DNA from: Enterococcaceae bacterium
Lineage (GTDB): Bacteria > Bacillota > Bacilli > Lactobacillales > Enterococcaceae
Direction of reading: 5' to 3'
Assembly: GCA_022649665.1 (NCBI GenBank)
Contig: JALCOL010000008.1
Span: 1-64,000, forward strand
DNA: 64,000 nt
The notes under the pieces are model-generated. The model searched no databases. It was not told where the DNA came from and saw only the letters and a list, made by a program, of their open reading frames with translations. Every line of letters starts with the position of its first letter. The stretch's first letter is position 1. The position numbers and the translations under genes are program-made. Shown piece after piece: positions 6,546 to 15,418 of the stretch.

Positions 6546-7280
6546 TTGGGGACTATTACTGCAATTATGGGAGTTTTCTCAGTTATAGCTATTTTTGTTG
6601 GTTTTATAATGCTAATTTTTTCATTAATTAGAAAAAAGAGAAAAAAAGCAAGTTTGCGAGTAATTGGTATATCTTTTGCCGTTCTTATTTTATCTATTAT
6701 AATGTCTTCTTTTTTTATGACTAACATTAAATCTTCCACTTCAACTGACTCTGATAAGGCACAAACTTCTGGTGATAACAATAAAAAGAATTTGACAAAC
6801 CAAGAACTAACTGCTAAAGCAATCTCTACTGCAAAAATCAATAATGCTAAAACTAGGATAGATGGTGACAACTTAATTATTTGTTATCCGACCGAAATGT
6901 CCCTGGGTGAAAATTCTCTCGTTGCGATGACTTTTCCGAAAGAAGCCGCTGATATCTTAAAAGAATTGCAAGGAAGCAAGTTTCAAGACATTATTATTCA
7001 AACTACAGCCACCTTTTCTGACAATAAGGGGAATGAATCCAAAAATCTAGCTATTAGTGTAGATTTCAACAAAGCAAACTTAGATTCGATTAACTTTGAC
7101 AATTGGACATACGATGTAAGTGCTGACGGTACTATCCTCTATTCTGCAGCTAATGGATATGCAATCAATAATATTATTCTTGATGGGACGAAACCTAAGA
7201 CAAAAACCAAAATCGGTAACGCTGGCAAACAAGCTGACTCTGATTGGTGGTATGATCACGGATTGGCACCTTTAACTTAA
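6546..7280 (+). CDS. Two-helix membrane-anchored accessory protein
   Basis: A 244-residue protein of unknown function. Residues about 5-28 and 38-58 are hydrophobic helices separated by the basic loop RKKRKKASLR; the rest is a hydrophilic, Ser/Thr/Lys-rich domain that probably lies outside the cell, ending in a Trp-rich SDWWYDHGLAPLT. TTG start with GAGGAG eight bases upstream. It sits in the lysogeny-module strand, where lysogenic conversion genes are common. The gene is markedly AT-rich. Confidence 0.65.
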   Translation: MGTITAIMGVFSVIAIFVGFIMLIFSLIRKKRKKASLRVIGISFAVLILSIIMSSFFMTNIKSSTSTDSDKAQTSGDNNKKNLTNQELTAKAISTAKINNAKTRIDGDNLIICYPTEMSLGENSLVAMTFPKEAADILKELQGSKFQDIIIQTTATFSDNKGNESKNLAISVDFNKANLDSINFDNWTYDVSADGTILYSAANGYAINNIILDGTKPKTKTKIGNAGKQADSDWWYDHGLAPLT

Positions 7281-7376
7281 CAATGTCAAATAATGGACAT
7301 TATCAATAAGAATTCTCTATTGCTGTTGTTAAATTTTAAAAATTTATCTATTTCTGAAAGATATGAGGTGAAATCG

Positions 7377-8600
7377 ATGGGATTGTTTGGTTTATTTAAA
7401 AAAGGACGAAAAAAATCTCGATCTCCAAAAAAAAATATATCAAAGCAAGCCGGCACATTTGGATTAGCTCTCATTAAACAGGTTATGGAACAAAATTTGT
7501 CAATTATCAATGATTCATACTCACTCATAAATAAAACTACCGAGCCAAAGGTCTTTTTTTCCAGATACGATACAGCGCTTAGTAATCTTGAAAATGTGCT
7601 CAAACAAGTCCGCATTTACTCTAATAAAATTTCTGTGTCTGGCATTGATTTAGAAGAAATGCATGCTGATCTCTTGGAAAACAAATCACTATATATCGAT
7701 AAACTGATTCAACGAATGGCAGAAAAACTTGGAAAAAAGATTGATTCACTTACCACTGATAAAGCAAAAGATAATCACATAAATAAATTCAAAGACTCAT
7801 TTTTAGAATTCAATAGTCAATTATCTCCTTCTCAAATCGAAAAAATAAGTTCAATTGCTATATTAATAAAATCGACAGATTTAGCTACAAAAAATAATCA
7901 AAAATCAAAAAAACAAGATTCAGAGCCAAATAAACAAATCTCCAATCCTGATGATTTTTCAATATATGATCAATGGAATATTTCTATCGGCTTTGGAAAA
8001 TCTTCATCTAAAAATTTTGAAAAAGCCTTGTATCTTGCAAAAAATTCTGATCGTTTTGTTGAGGATACTGATGACTCAGGTAATAATATCTATCAGGCCT
8101 TTTATTTTGCAAAGCATTATCTTGATTTTCAACGTCTTTTTAAATTAGTTGGTTCGTGGAAATCCACATTTGTATTTATCAATGGCGAAACAATTGATAA
8201 CAAGTCACTAGGAAAAATAAATATCTGCTTTGGAGACAAGTTGAAATTTAATGATCCTAATTTCTGTTATGGTGCTTCTGAGTGGACATCTAATCCTTTT
8301 GGCTGTCATCGCTTGATGTTAACCCCCTCTCAAACCCCTTGGTGGTCTTTTGGTTCATTTGATAAAAAAGGAAATTGGATAATTGACAAACAAGCAATAA
8401 AAGAAAAAATCAATTATAAATCAGTACTTTTTAGGAAATGTCCATCTTTTAATCAAAACAGAGCTCTATTAGCTCTAGAACTACTACCTGACAAAATTTC
8501 CAAAAAAGATTCAAATAACTGGTACTTTCTACCAACTGGCGTCATGCCAACGGATTACAATCGAGTAAACAGATGCTTGATTAAATCAACCGAAAAATAA
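7377..8600 (+). CDS. Unrecognised prophage accessory protein
   Basis: A 407-residue protein with no family I recognise. It starts MGLFGLFKKGRKKSRSPKK, an amphipathic and basic N-terminus that could touch membrane or nucleic acid, followed by a helical middle and a C-terminal third rich in Trp, Phe and Cys (TPWWSFGSFDKKGNW). ATG at 7377 follows GAGGTGAAATCG; an upstream frame extension has no ribosome site. Base composition is far more AT-rich than the host genes, consistent with phage cargo. Confidence 0.6.
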   Translation: MGLFGLFKKGRKKSRSPKKNISKQAGTFGLALIKQVMEQNLSIINDSYSLINKTTEPKVFFSRYDTALSNLENVLKQVRIYSNKISVSGIDLEEMHADLLENKSLYIDKLIQRMAEKLGKKIDSLTTDKAKDNHINKFKDSFLEFNSQLSPSQIEKISSIAILIKSTDLATKNNQKSKKQDSEPNKQISNPDDFSIYDQWNISIGFGKSSSKNFEKALYLAKNSDRFVEDTDDSGNNIYQAFYFAKHYLDFQRLFKLVGSWKSTFVFINGETIDNKSLGKINICFGDKLKFNDPNFCYGASEWTSNPFGCHRLMLTPSQTPWWSFGSFDKKGNWIIDKQAIKEKINYKSVLFRKCPSFNQNRALLALELLPDKISKKDSNNWYFLPTGVMPTDYNRVNRCLIKSTEK

Positions 8601-8652
8601 TTATCACAATCAAATAGTATGAAAATAAAATCCTTCAGAAAGGAAATTTTTT

Positions 8653-9186
8653 ATGAACTTAGAAACACGGATCAGAAATATTCCCTATTTGCCTGCTTTA
8701 TCAAGTTATGAAATAAAGTTAGACGGAAAGACGATAACACAAGAAATAGCCAATATTGATATCAATTCATCAAAAACCTTTTCATTGGTTATGGAAATAG
8801 TTGGATTAAATTATATTCTTAAACATTCTAGTAATCCATTATTCATTAATTTTTGTGTTTATGAAACCAATTACTCTACTGGAAAGGGATATCGGATAAT
8901 TAAATTCTATAATATGCTACTTTCGGAAATCGCTGAAAATTCATCTTCTCAAGTGATAGATTTCGAATTGCTAACGATTGATAAGAAATCTGTTCCAATG
9001 GAAGGCGGATTCGAGGGAGATCGAAAAACGCCATATTACGACTTCATAAAAGCATTTCTATCAGTAAAAATTTTCTTTTCCATTGAAGACTTTTCGACTA
9101 TAGAGGATATTGATAATCTGTTTTATTCTTTAAATAATGTCATGCTTGATACTAAGTTACCATTTAGGCAATTTAAAAATGACTAA
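8653..9186 (+). CDS. Unrecognised prophage accessory protein
   Basis: A 177-residue protein, predicted mixed alpha-beta, with no recognised motif. AAAGGAAATTTTTT precedes the ATG. It lies 52 bases after the 407-residue gene and overlaps the next frame, so the three likely form one transcript in the lysogen. The acidic FSIEDFSTIEDIDNLFYS segment is notable but not diagnostic. Confidence 0.55.
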   Translation: MNLETRIRNIPYLPALSSYEIKLDGKTITQEIANIDINSSKTFSLVMEIVGLNYILKHSSNPLFINFCVYETNYSTGKGYRIIKFYNMLLSEIAENSSSQVIDFELLTIDKKSVPMEGGFEGDRKTPYYDFIKAFLSVKIFFSIEDFSTIEDIDNLFYSLNNVMLDTKLPFRQFKND

Positions 9187-9481
9187 TCCCGCATGTACAC
9201 CCCATAATATTACCAAATTTGAAGATAAAGTTGTTAAGTTTCATCCTTCAGATGCATACAATGGCAATGACAATTTTTCAGGAGTTGGAGAGAAAATGAA
9301 TAGTTACGTAACAAAAAGAGAATTAGAAAAAGAATTAGAAATTCTAGATTTGAAAATTGACAATAAGTTTAAAGATTTAAAACTCGAATTAAAAACTCAG
9401 CATGCTGCAAACGTTAGATGGTTAATAGGCACTGCAATTACTCTTGCTGGTGTAATAATCACCGCAATTAAACTCTTATAA
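9179..9481 (+). CDS. Coiled-coil membrane-anchored small protein
   Basis: A 100-residue protein if started at ATG 9179, which overlaps the preceding stop by eight bases; a 61-residue version could start at ATG 9296, which has GGAG close upstream. A helical, charged stretch (KRELEKELEILDLKIDNKF) leads to one C-terminal membrane helix (WLIGTAITLAGVIITAIKLL). This build recalls small lactic-phage anchors such as XhlA-like or superinfection-exclusion proteins, but I cannot name a family. Confidence 0.55.
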   Translation: MTNPACTPHNITKFEDKVVKFHPSDAYNGNDNFSGVGEKMNSYVTKRELEKELEILDLKIDNKFKDLKLELKTQHAANVRWLIGTAITLAGVIITAIKLL

Positions 9482-9508
9482 AAGATTAGCCTTCGGGCTT
9501 TTCTTTTT
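9481..9508 (+). terminator. Terminator after the accessory genes
   Basis: AGCC-TTCG-GGCT hairpin with outer AAAG/CTTT pairing and a T-rich tail, directly after the stop at 9481. Confidence 0.75.
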
Positions 9509-9742
9509 ACCCCGAACAAGAACATACGTTTGTATACACTGGAAAAAAATCTATCCGAATGTATTGATTTCTAATCTTTTCAATATCCACTGATGTGTAG
9601 ATAAAGTTAGATAATACACAAGCCGAAATATATCATTAGGCAGAAAAATGTACATCCATTTCCCTAGCTTAGCGGATATGCATACAAATCAAAACTGTTA
9701 AAGTCCTTTATGTATTTTTAGCAGAAAATAGGAGGAATGAAC
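9509..9742. other. Intergenic region before integrase
   Basis: About 230 AT-rich bases between the terminator and the integrase. I see the integrase ribosome site AGGAGG near 9731, but no convincing promoter, ORF or hairpin. Confidence 0.5.
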
Positions 9743-10891
9743 ATGTGGATCAATGAGCGAATAGGAAAAGATGGAAAAACAGTTTATCGATATCGAGAAA
9801 GATATATCGATCCTTCTACCGAAAAAACAAAAATTATAAGTGTAACGTTGACCAGCAGATCTAATCAAGCCAAAAATCAGGCGGCCAAATTGCTGCAGGA
9901 ACAAATTACTGAGAAAATAAATGCACCAAAAGAACCAGATATTACATTTGAAAAAGCATTAGAAAGATATTTAGAAAAATATAAAATAAAAGTGAAAAAA
10001 TCCTCCTATCTTTCTGTACTGACCTCCATTGGAACTGTTAAGCGATTAGTTGGAAAAGACACGATACTTCGGAAAATTGATGAATCGTTCTTAAGAGATA
10101 TTGTAGAGAGGGCTTATTATGAGGAAAAATATTCTCTTAATTACACAAAAAAGATAAAGGCCTTAGTAATTTCAGTTATGAAGCAGGCAAAATTGGATAA
10201 CTACCAAGTTGTTGTCCCCCAATTTCAACTGGATCTGGTTCTTCGGCAAAAAGAAAAGCAGGAAAAATACCTTGAGAAATGGGAACTTAAGGCCCTGATT
10301 GATCAATTGAACTCAAAATCAGTGAATACACGAAAAGCAGATATGGTTGAATTTCAGGCTTTGACCGGTTTACGATATGGTGAGTTGATTGCTTTAAGAA
10401 ATTCAGAGTTTTTCGGCAGCTATATTAAGGTTGATGGAACTATTGACCATCGAGATGGAAAATATTCAGATGAGCCAATCCGAACTTTCCCGAAAACATC
10501 TATGGCCTTCCGAAATGTCACCCTTTCAGAAAGAGCAATCAAAATCATAGAGAAAGTACAATATGAAAACCAATTAATGAAAAATGAATTCTCCGAATAC
10601 ATTGATCGCGGATATCTCTTCACAAATCGAAAAGGCATGCCAATAGACTATCGAACTTTCGAAACATGCCTAAAAAATGCCGCCAAGTTAGCTGGAATTA
10701 ATAAACCAGTAACCACTCATTATATGAGACATACACATGTTTCACTTTTAGCAGAAATGGGCATGCCTATCAAAACGATTATGGAACGCGTAGGACATAA
10801 AGATGTATCTACTACGCTGGAGATTTATAACCATGTTACTGATAAAATGAAATCCAATCTGCTTGATGGTTTGAATGAACTAAAATTTTAA
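9743..10891 (+). CDS. int: Phage tyrosine integrase
   Basis: A 382-residue tyrosine recombinase: an arm-binding N-terminal domain (about 1-60), a SAM-like core-binding domain (about 68-165) and a catalytic domain with R211 (TGLRYGEL), H326 and R329 (HYMRHTH), H352 (GHKD) and Y362. ATG 9743 is chosen over the ATG two codons earlier because AGGAGG is then seven bases away. As the last phage gene before host glnA, it marks the right attachment end. Confidence 0.95.
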   Translation: MWINERIGKDGKTVYRYRERYIDPSTEKTKIISVTLTSRSNQAKNQAAKLLQEQITEKINAPKEPDITFEKALERYLEKYKIKVKKSSYLSVLTSIGTVKRLVGKDTILRKIDESFLRDIVERAYYEEKYSLNYTKKIKALVISVMKQAKLDNYQVVVPQFQLDLVLRQKEKQEKYLEKWELKALIDQLNSKSVNTRKADMVEFQALTGLRYGELIALRNSEFFGSYIKVDGTIDHRDGKYSDEPIRTFPKTSMAFRNVTLSERAIKIIEKVQYENQLMKNEFSEYIDRGYLFTNRKGMPIDYRTFETCLKNAAKLAGINKPVTTHYMRHTHVSLLAEMGMPIKTIMERVGHKDVSTTLEIYNHVTDKMKSNLLDGLNELKF

Positions 10892-10892
10892 T

Positions 10893-10912
10893 TGCGCCCA
10901 TTATGCGCCCAT
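10893..10912 (+). repeat. Tandem 9-bp repeats after int, candidate attR arm sites
   Basis: TGCGCCCAT occurs at 10893-10901 and again at 10904-10912, two bases after the int stop codon. Short direct repeats here commonly act as integrase arm sites. The phage-host boundary must lie between 10892 and the glnA stop at 10975; the exact att core cannot be placed without the left end. Confidence 0.45.
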
Positions 10913-10924
10913 TTGCTATATTCA

Positions 10925-10963
10925 AAAAAAATAAACCGCTGTAGCCCTTGAGCCGCAGCGGTT
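10925..10963 (-). terminator. glnA terminator
   Basis: AACCGCTG (10934-10941) pairs with CAGCGGTT (10956-10963); on the minus strand the stem is followed by a T-run. It ends glnRA transcription at the prophage edge and may also overlap the attachment site. Confidence 0.75.
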
Positions 10964-10974
10964 ATTCCTGTTGA

Positions 10975-12315
10975 TTAATACAATTCCATATATTGTTCTC
11001 TTTCCCAATCGCAGACGATTTGGCGATAAGCTGCCCATTCGACGCGCTTGGCTTCGTTGAAGTTGTTGAAGATGTGCATTCCGAGCGCATCTTTCATGAC
11101 TTCATCTTTGCGCAGCTCTTTGAGTGCGTTATGCAAAGTCGAAGGCAAGTCATAGATATGTGCTGCTTCGCGTTCGTCTTCATTCATCACGTAAATATTG
11201 CGGTCTACTGGTTCAGGCGGCGTCATTTCGTTTCGGATACCGTCAAGTCCTGCCGCTAAAAGTGCCGCCAGTGCAAGATAAGGATTGGCAGTCGGATCAA
11301 CAGAACGCAATTCCAAACGCGTCGAAAGTCCGCGGGATTCCGGCACGCGGATCAGCGGCGAACGGTTACGGCCGGACCAAGCAACGTACACTGGAGCTTC
11401 GTAGCCGGGAACCAAGCGTTTGTATGAATTGACCGTCGGGTTGCAGACTGCAGTATAAGAGCGTGCATGTTTCATCAGGCCAGCCACGAATTGACGGGCA
11501 GTATCGCTCAATTGCATTTCGCCTTCCGGATCATAGAAGCAGTTGTCTTTGCCTTTGAAAAGCGACATATTGCAGTGCATCCCGCTGCCGTTGATCCCAA
11601 AGAGCGGTTTTGCCATGAACGTCGCATGGAGGCCATGCTTTCTGGCGATCGTTTTAACAACAAGTTTGAAAGTTTGGATATGGTCGCACGCATCGACGGC
11701 GTTCGAATACTTAAAGTCGATCTCATGCTGTCCTGGCGCTACTTCATGGTGGGAAGCTTCGACTTCAAAGCCCAAGTGCTCCAATTCCAACACGATATCG
11801 CGGCGGCAGTTTTCGCCAAGGTCCATCGGTGCAAAATCGAAGTATCCGCCTTTATCGTTCAGATCTAAGGTCGGTTCGCCTTTTTCATCGAGTTTGAATA
11901 AGAAAAATTCCGGTTCAGGTCCCAAGTTGAAAGAAGTGAAGCCCAACTCTTCCATTTCTTTCAAGACGCGTTTCAAGTTGCCGCGCGGATCCCCGGCGAA
12001 CGGTGTGCCGTCCGGATTATAAATATCGCAGATCAAACGGGCCACTTTCCCGCGGTCAGATTCCCACGGAAAGACCATCCACGTATCCAGATCAGGATGG
12101 AGATACATATCGCTTTCTTCGATACGAACAAAGCCTTCAATGGAAGAACCATCGAACATCATTTTATTGTCGAGTGTTTTATCCAGCTGGCTGATCGGCA
12201 CTTCGACGTTTTTGATCGTTCCCAAGATATCTGTAAACATTAAACGCAAAAAGCGCACATTTTCTTCATCAGCGATCCGGATGATGTCTTCTTTCGTTCT
12301 CGGTTGTTTTGCCAT
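10975..12315 (-). CDS. glnA: Glutamine synthetase type I
   Basis: A 446-residue class I glutamine synthetase that makes glutamine from glutamate, ammonia and ATP in the cytoplasm. The beta-grasp N-terminal domain contains [10 protein letters not shown], and the catalytic barrel has [12 protein letters not shown] (ATP/metal site) and [13 protein letters not shown] (glutamate/ammonia site). It is the short GSI-alpha form of Firmicutes, which lacks adenylylation and is controlled by feedback and by GlnR. It is co-transcribed with glnR 14 bases upstream. Confidence 0.98.
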   Translation of the reverse strand: MAKQPRTKEDIIRIADEENVRFLRLMFTDILGTIKNVEVPISQLDKTLDNKMMFDGSSIEGFVRIEESDMYLHPDLDTWMVFPWESDRGKVARLICDIYNPDGTPFAGDPRGNLKRVLKEMEELGFTSFNLGPEPEFFLFKLDEKGEPTLDLNDKGGYFDFAPMDLGENCRRDIVLELEHLGFEVEASHHEVAPGQHEIDFKYSNAVDACDHIQTFKLVVKTIARKHGLHATFMAKPLFGINGSGMHCNMSLFKGKDNCFYDPEGEMQLSDTARQFVAGLMKHARSYTAVCNPTVNSYKRLVPGYEAPVYVAWSGRNRSPLIRVPESRGLSTRLELRSVDPTANPYLALAALLAAGLDGIRNEMTPPEPVDRNIYVMNEDEREAAHIYDLPSTLHNALKELRKDEVMKDALGMHIFNNFNEAKRVEWAAYRQIVCDWEREQYMELY

Positions 12316-12329
12316 TGTTCTTCCACCCT

Positions 12330-12713
12330 TTATTTTTTATTTTGTAAAAATGGATTCTGGCCGCTCATTGGTGCGCCGAAGCCGCCTTGCGAAGCGATCT
12401 CATCTTGAAAAATCCGGCGGACATCTTCATCCGTCAATCCGCTTCTCGGGGAAATATCTTTTCCTTGTTTTTTCATTTCATAAATGCGCTTGATCCCTGC
12501 CATATTGAGTCCTTCGGCAAGATAATCTTTGATCTCCAGCAGAACATCGATGTCATTCAGCGAATACATCCGCCGATTGCCTTCTGTTCTTTCCGGATGG
12601 ATCAAATCTTGTTCTTCGTAGTAGCGGATCTTTCGCGCAGTCAGATCCGTCAATTTGATGACTGTACCAATCGGGAAAACAGCCATCGAGCGTCGCAATT
12701 CTTTTTCACGCAT
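12330..12713 (-). CDS. glnR: Nitrogen regulator GlnR (MerR family)
   Basis: A 127-residue MerR-type regulator: the winged HTH covers residues about 14-55 with [20 protein letters not shown] and [16 protein letters not shown]. GlnR represses glnRA and other nitrogen genes when feedback-inhibited GlnA binds its C-terminal tail. ATG 12713 follows GAGAGGAGG; the longer frame lacks a ribosome site. A perfect GlnR box lies in its own promoter, so autorepression is expected. Confidence 0.95.
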   Translation of the reverse strand: MREKELRRSMAVFPIGTVIKLTDLTARKIRYYEEQDLIHPERTEGNRRMYSLNDIDVLLEIKDYLAEGLNMAGIKRIYEMKKQGKDISPRSGLTDEDVRRIFQDEIASQGGFGAPMSGQNPFLQNKK

Positions 12714-12737
12714 GAGCAACCTCCTCTCTTGTTGAAT

Positions 12738-12791
12738 AGAATAGCAGAGTGATTTAGCAGCGTCAACTGTTTTATGTGAGGTTTCCTGACA
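12738..12791 (-). promoter_or_regulatory. glnRA promoter with GlnR operator
   Basis: Minus-strand TTGACG (12766-12761), 17 bases, TATTCT (12743-12738). Just upstream, TGTCAGGAAACCTCACA at 12791-12775 fits the GlnR consensus TGTNA-N7-TNACA exactly. Repression by GlnR is inferred from this match. Confidence 0.85.
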
Positions 12792-12867
12792 TATAGCAAG
12801 CATGATTCATGACATGTTAGCTGAAACCCAGTTCTGTCAACGGGTTTAGCTGCGTTTGTATTTTCAG

Positions 12868-12916
12868 AAAAAAAACCGGAAAACCCGCCTTTAACAAAAG
12901 CAGATTTTCCGGTTTT
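12868..12916 (-). terminator. Terminator after ynbB
   Basis: AAAACCGGAAAA (12872-12883) pairs perfectly with TTTTCCGGTTTT (12905-12916), with T residues following on the minus strand. It ends the glpQ-miaA-hflX-ynbB transcript before glnR. Confidence 0.85.
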
Positions 12917-12933
12917 GGTCTATACCAATCAGC

Positions 12934-14190
12934 TTATTTCTGATAAAAAACTTCATTCACTGCCTGTGTTACTGCAATTTTGACATGTTCATATGTCAGT
13001 CCGCCTTGAACATACAGCACGTAAGGTGGACGAATCGGTCCATCGCTTGTCAATTCCAAGCTGGCTCCTTGGACAAAAGTCCCAGCTGCCATGATCACAT
13101 CGTCTTCGTACCCCGGCATGTAAGACGGGATCGGCAAGACATGTGCATCAACAGGTGAAAATTTTTGGATCGCTTGGCAGAATTTGACCATCGTATCTTC
13201 TTCTTTCAGCTCGACCATTTGGATCAGATCGGTCCGCGGATCATCCCACTTTGGGGTCGATGCGATCCCATGCATATCGAGCAGCGCAGCAGTGAACACG
13301 GCGCCTTGGATCGCTTGGGAAACGACGTGCGGTGCTAAGAAGAAGCCTTGCAGCATTTCATAAACGGTCCCGAGCATCGCTCCGCCCTCATCGCCGACGC
13401 CCGGCGTCGTCAGCCGATACGCACAGCGTTCGACTAATTCCTTTTTGCCCGCGATATAGCCGCCGGTTTTGGCAATCCCGCCGCCGGGATTTTTGATCAA
13501 GGAGCCTGCGATCAAATCGACGCCGACTTCTGTTGGTTCGCGTGTTTCGGCGAATTCGCCATAACAGTTGTCGCAGAAGATCACGACGTCTGGCGCCACC
13601 GCGCGGATCGCCCGCACCATTTCCGCGATTTCCGCGATCGTGTATGATGGACGCTGTGCGTAGCCGCGGGAACGCTGGATCGCCACGACTTTTGTTTTGT
13701 CAGTGATCTGTTCTTTGACACCTTGCAGATCGACTTGGCCGTTTGCCAGCAATTCGACTTGATCATAGCCGATGTCATATTCTTTCAGCGAACCAATGCC
13801 GTTGCCAGTCAGACCGATCACTTCCAGCAGCGTATCGTATGGCGTGCCGGTGATATAAAGCAGCTCATCGCCCGGCCGCAAGATTCCCATCAGCGAAGTC
13901 GTGATCGCGTGCGTTCCGGAGATGATCTGCGGACGCACGAGTGCTTTTTCCGCTCCGAAAACTTCCGCATAGACTGCCTCCAGACAATCACGGCCTTCAT
14001 CGTCGTAGCCGTAGCCGGTCGAGGGCATAAAGTGCGTTTCTGATAAACGATGATTGCGCATGGCCCGCAAAACTTTTTCCTGATTGTCGAGCGCGCGTTC
14101 TGCGATCACGTTTCTCATCGGGGCGATCAGCAGTTCCGCTTGTGCGACTTTTTCATTCAATTCCGGTGAAAATTGTTCATTCCAACTCAT
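12934..14190 (-). CDS. ynbB: Methionine gamma-lyase-like PLP enzyme (YnbB, aluminium-resistance family)
   Basis: A 418-residue PLP-dependent protein of the YnbB family, annotated as methionine gamma-lyase-like or aluminium resistance protein. Visible features are the substrate/PLP region FMPSTGYGYDDEGRD, the glycine-rich TSLMGILRPGDELLYITG and NPGGGIAKTGGYIAGKKEL. The order hflX-ynbB-glnR-glnA matches B. subtilis. The start at 14190 follows AAGGAGG and overlaps the hflX stop by 14 bases. True substrate is not established. Confidence 0.88.
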   Translation of the reverse strand: MSWNEQFSPELNEKVAQAELLIAPMRNVIAERALDNQEKVLRAMRNHRLSETHFMPSTGYGYDDEGRDCLEAVYAEVFGAEKALVRPQIISGTHAITTSLMGILRPGDELLYITGTPYDTLLEVIGLTGNGIGSLKEYDIGYDQVELLANGQVDLQGVKEQITDKTKVVAIQRSRGYAQRPSYTIAEIAEMVRAIRAVAPDVVIFCDNCYGEFAETREPTEVGVDLIAGSLIKNPGGGIAKTGGYIAGKKELVERCAYRLTTPGVGDEGGAMLGTVYEMLQGFFLAPHVVSQAIQGAVFTAALLDMHGIASTPKWDDPRTDLIQMVELKEEDTMVKFCQAIQKFSPVDAHVLPIPSYMPGYEDDVIMAAGTFVQGASLELTSDGPIRPPYVLYVQGGLTYEHVKIAVTQAVNEVFYQK

Positions 14191-15418
14191 TTTTGTCCTC
14201 CTTGATCCAGCGGGAGTTCTCTTTTGCAAATCCCGTGACCAAATATTGATTTTTCTCTTCTTCAAACTGCTCTTTCAGCAGCAGTGTTTCCGTGCGCAGA
14301 CGGCTGAGCGTCTGGCCATCTTCAGCCGGTACTTCGAGTGCATATGGCTCCATTATTTCCATCATTCGGCGCCGTACACTATCCGTCAAGACTGTTTTCC
14401 CCTTGGTCGATTTCGCATTGATCAAACAAAACGGGTGAAGTGTCGGAATGAAATTCCGCCCTTCCAGCTGATCTTCTTTTGTATAGACCGTCAAAAGCGG
14501 CATCTCGCTCATGTCTAACCGGTCCAAAAGCGAAAGGACCGTTTTTTCCTGCTCAAGACGTGCTGGATCGGCTGCATCAACGACATGGAGCAAAAGATCC
14601 ATTCCGCGGCTTTCCTCCAATGTCGATTGGAATGCATCGATCAATTCGGTCGGCAAGTCCTGAATAAAGCCGACCGTATCGGTCAATGTCACGACCATTC
14701 CTTGCGGCATCTTCCATTGTTTCGTCAGCGGATCAAGTGTTGCGAACAATTCATTTTCTTCATACGTGTGGCTGGCAGTCAACAGATTCATGATCGTTGA
14801 CTTGCCGGCATTTGTATAACCGATCAAACCGATATTGAACTGATTTCCTTCATTTCGCCGCTGCCGTGAACGTTCACGGTGTTTAGCAACTTGCTCCAGC
14901 TCTTTTTTGATCGCGTGGATCCGCACGCGGATGTGGCGCCGATCGGTCTCAAGTTTGGTTTCGCCGGGGCCGCGCGTTCCGATACCGCCGCCTAAACGCG
15001 AGAGGGCGAGTCCCTGCCCCATGATCCGCGGCAATTGATAGCTCAGCTGCGCAAGTTCGACTTGCAGCTTGCCTTCTTTTGACTGCGCGCGCATCGCAAA
15101 AATATCCAGGATCAGCTGGACACGGTCAATGACCCGCACGCCGAGCGCATCTTCAAGATACTGCCCTTGACGCGGCGAAAGCTCCTGATTGAAGATCACC
15201 AGATCGGCTTCATAAGCTTCGACCATGTTTTTTAAGATTTCCAGCTTTCCTTTCCCGATCAAGGTTTTCGGATCATAATTGACGCGCTTTTGCGTCAATG
15301 TATAAACGACTTCGCCTTTTGCGGTTTTTACCAGATGATTCAATTCTTTCATCGATTCAAAAAAGCGCTCGCTGTTTTTGGCGGTTTCGATCCCGACCAG
15401 TGCAACTTTTTCTTTCAT
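14177..15418 (-). CDS. hflX: Ribosome-associated GTPase HflX
   Basis: A 413-residue GTPase. The N-terminal HflX domain (about 1-180) includes NQELSPRQGQYLEDALGVRV and RGPGETKLETDRR; the G domain starts with GYTNAGKST (P-loop) and TLDPLTKQW, then DTVGFIQDLP. HflX splits stalled 70S ribosomes and rescues them under heat or antibiotic stress. It overlaps miaA by four bases (ATGA), so the two are translationally coupled. Confidence 0.96.
   Translation of the reverse strand: MKEKVALVGIETAKNSERFFESMKELNHLVKTAKGEVVYTLTQKRVNYDPKTLIGKGKLEILKNMVEAYEADLVIFNQELSPRQGQYLEDALGVRVIDRVQLILDIFAMRAQSKEGKLQVELAQLSYQLPRIMGQGLALSRLGGGIGTRGPGETKLETDRRHIRVRIHAIKKELEQVAKHRERSRQRRNEGNQFNIGLIGYTNAGKSTIMNLLTASHTYEENELFATLDPLTKQWKMPQGMVVTLTDTVGFIQDLPTELIDAFQSTLEESRGMDLLLHVVDAADPARLEQEKTVLSLLDRLDMSEMPLLTVYTKEDQLEGRNFIPTLHPFCLINAKSTKGKTVLTDSVRRRMMEIMEPYALEVPAEDGQTLSRLRTETLLLKEQFEEEKNQYLVTGFAKENSRWIKEDKNELE

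Noticed and set aside
1-10975. Calling the left region an integrative conjugative element instead of a phage
   Set aside because: RecT, YqaJ nuclease, a DUF4373 replication protein and a Cro/CI switch point to a temperate phage; no conjugation or relaxase gene is visible, though the left part lies outside the window.
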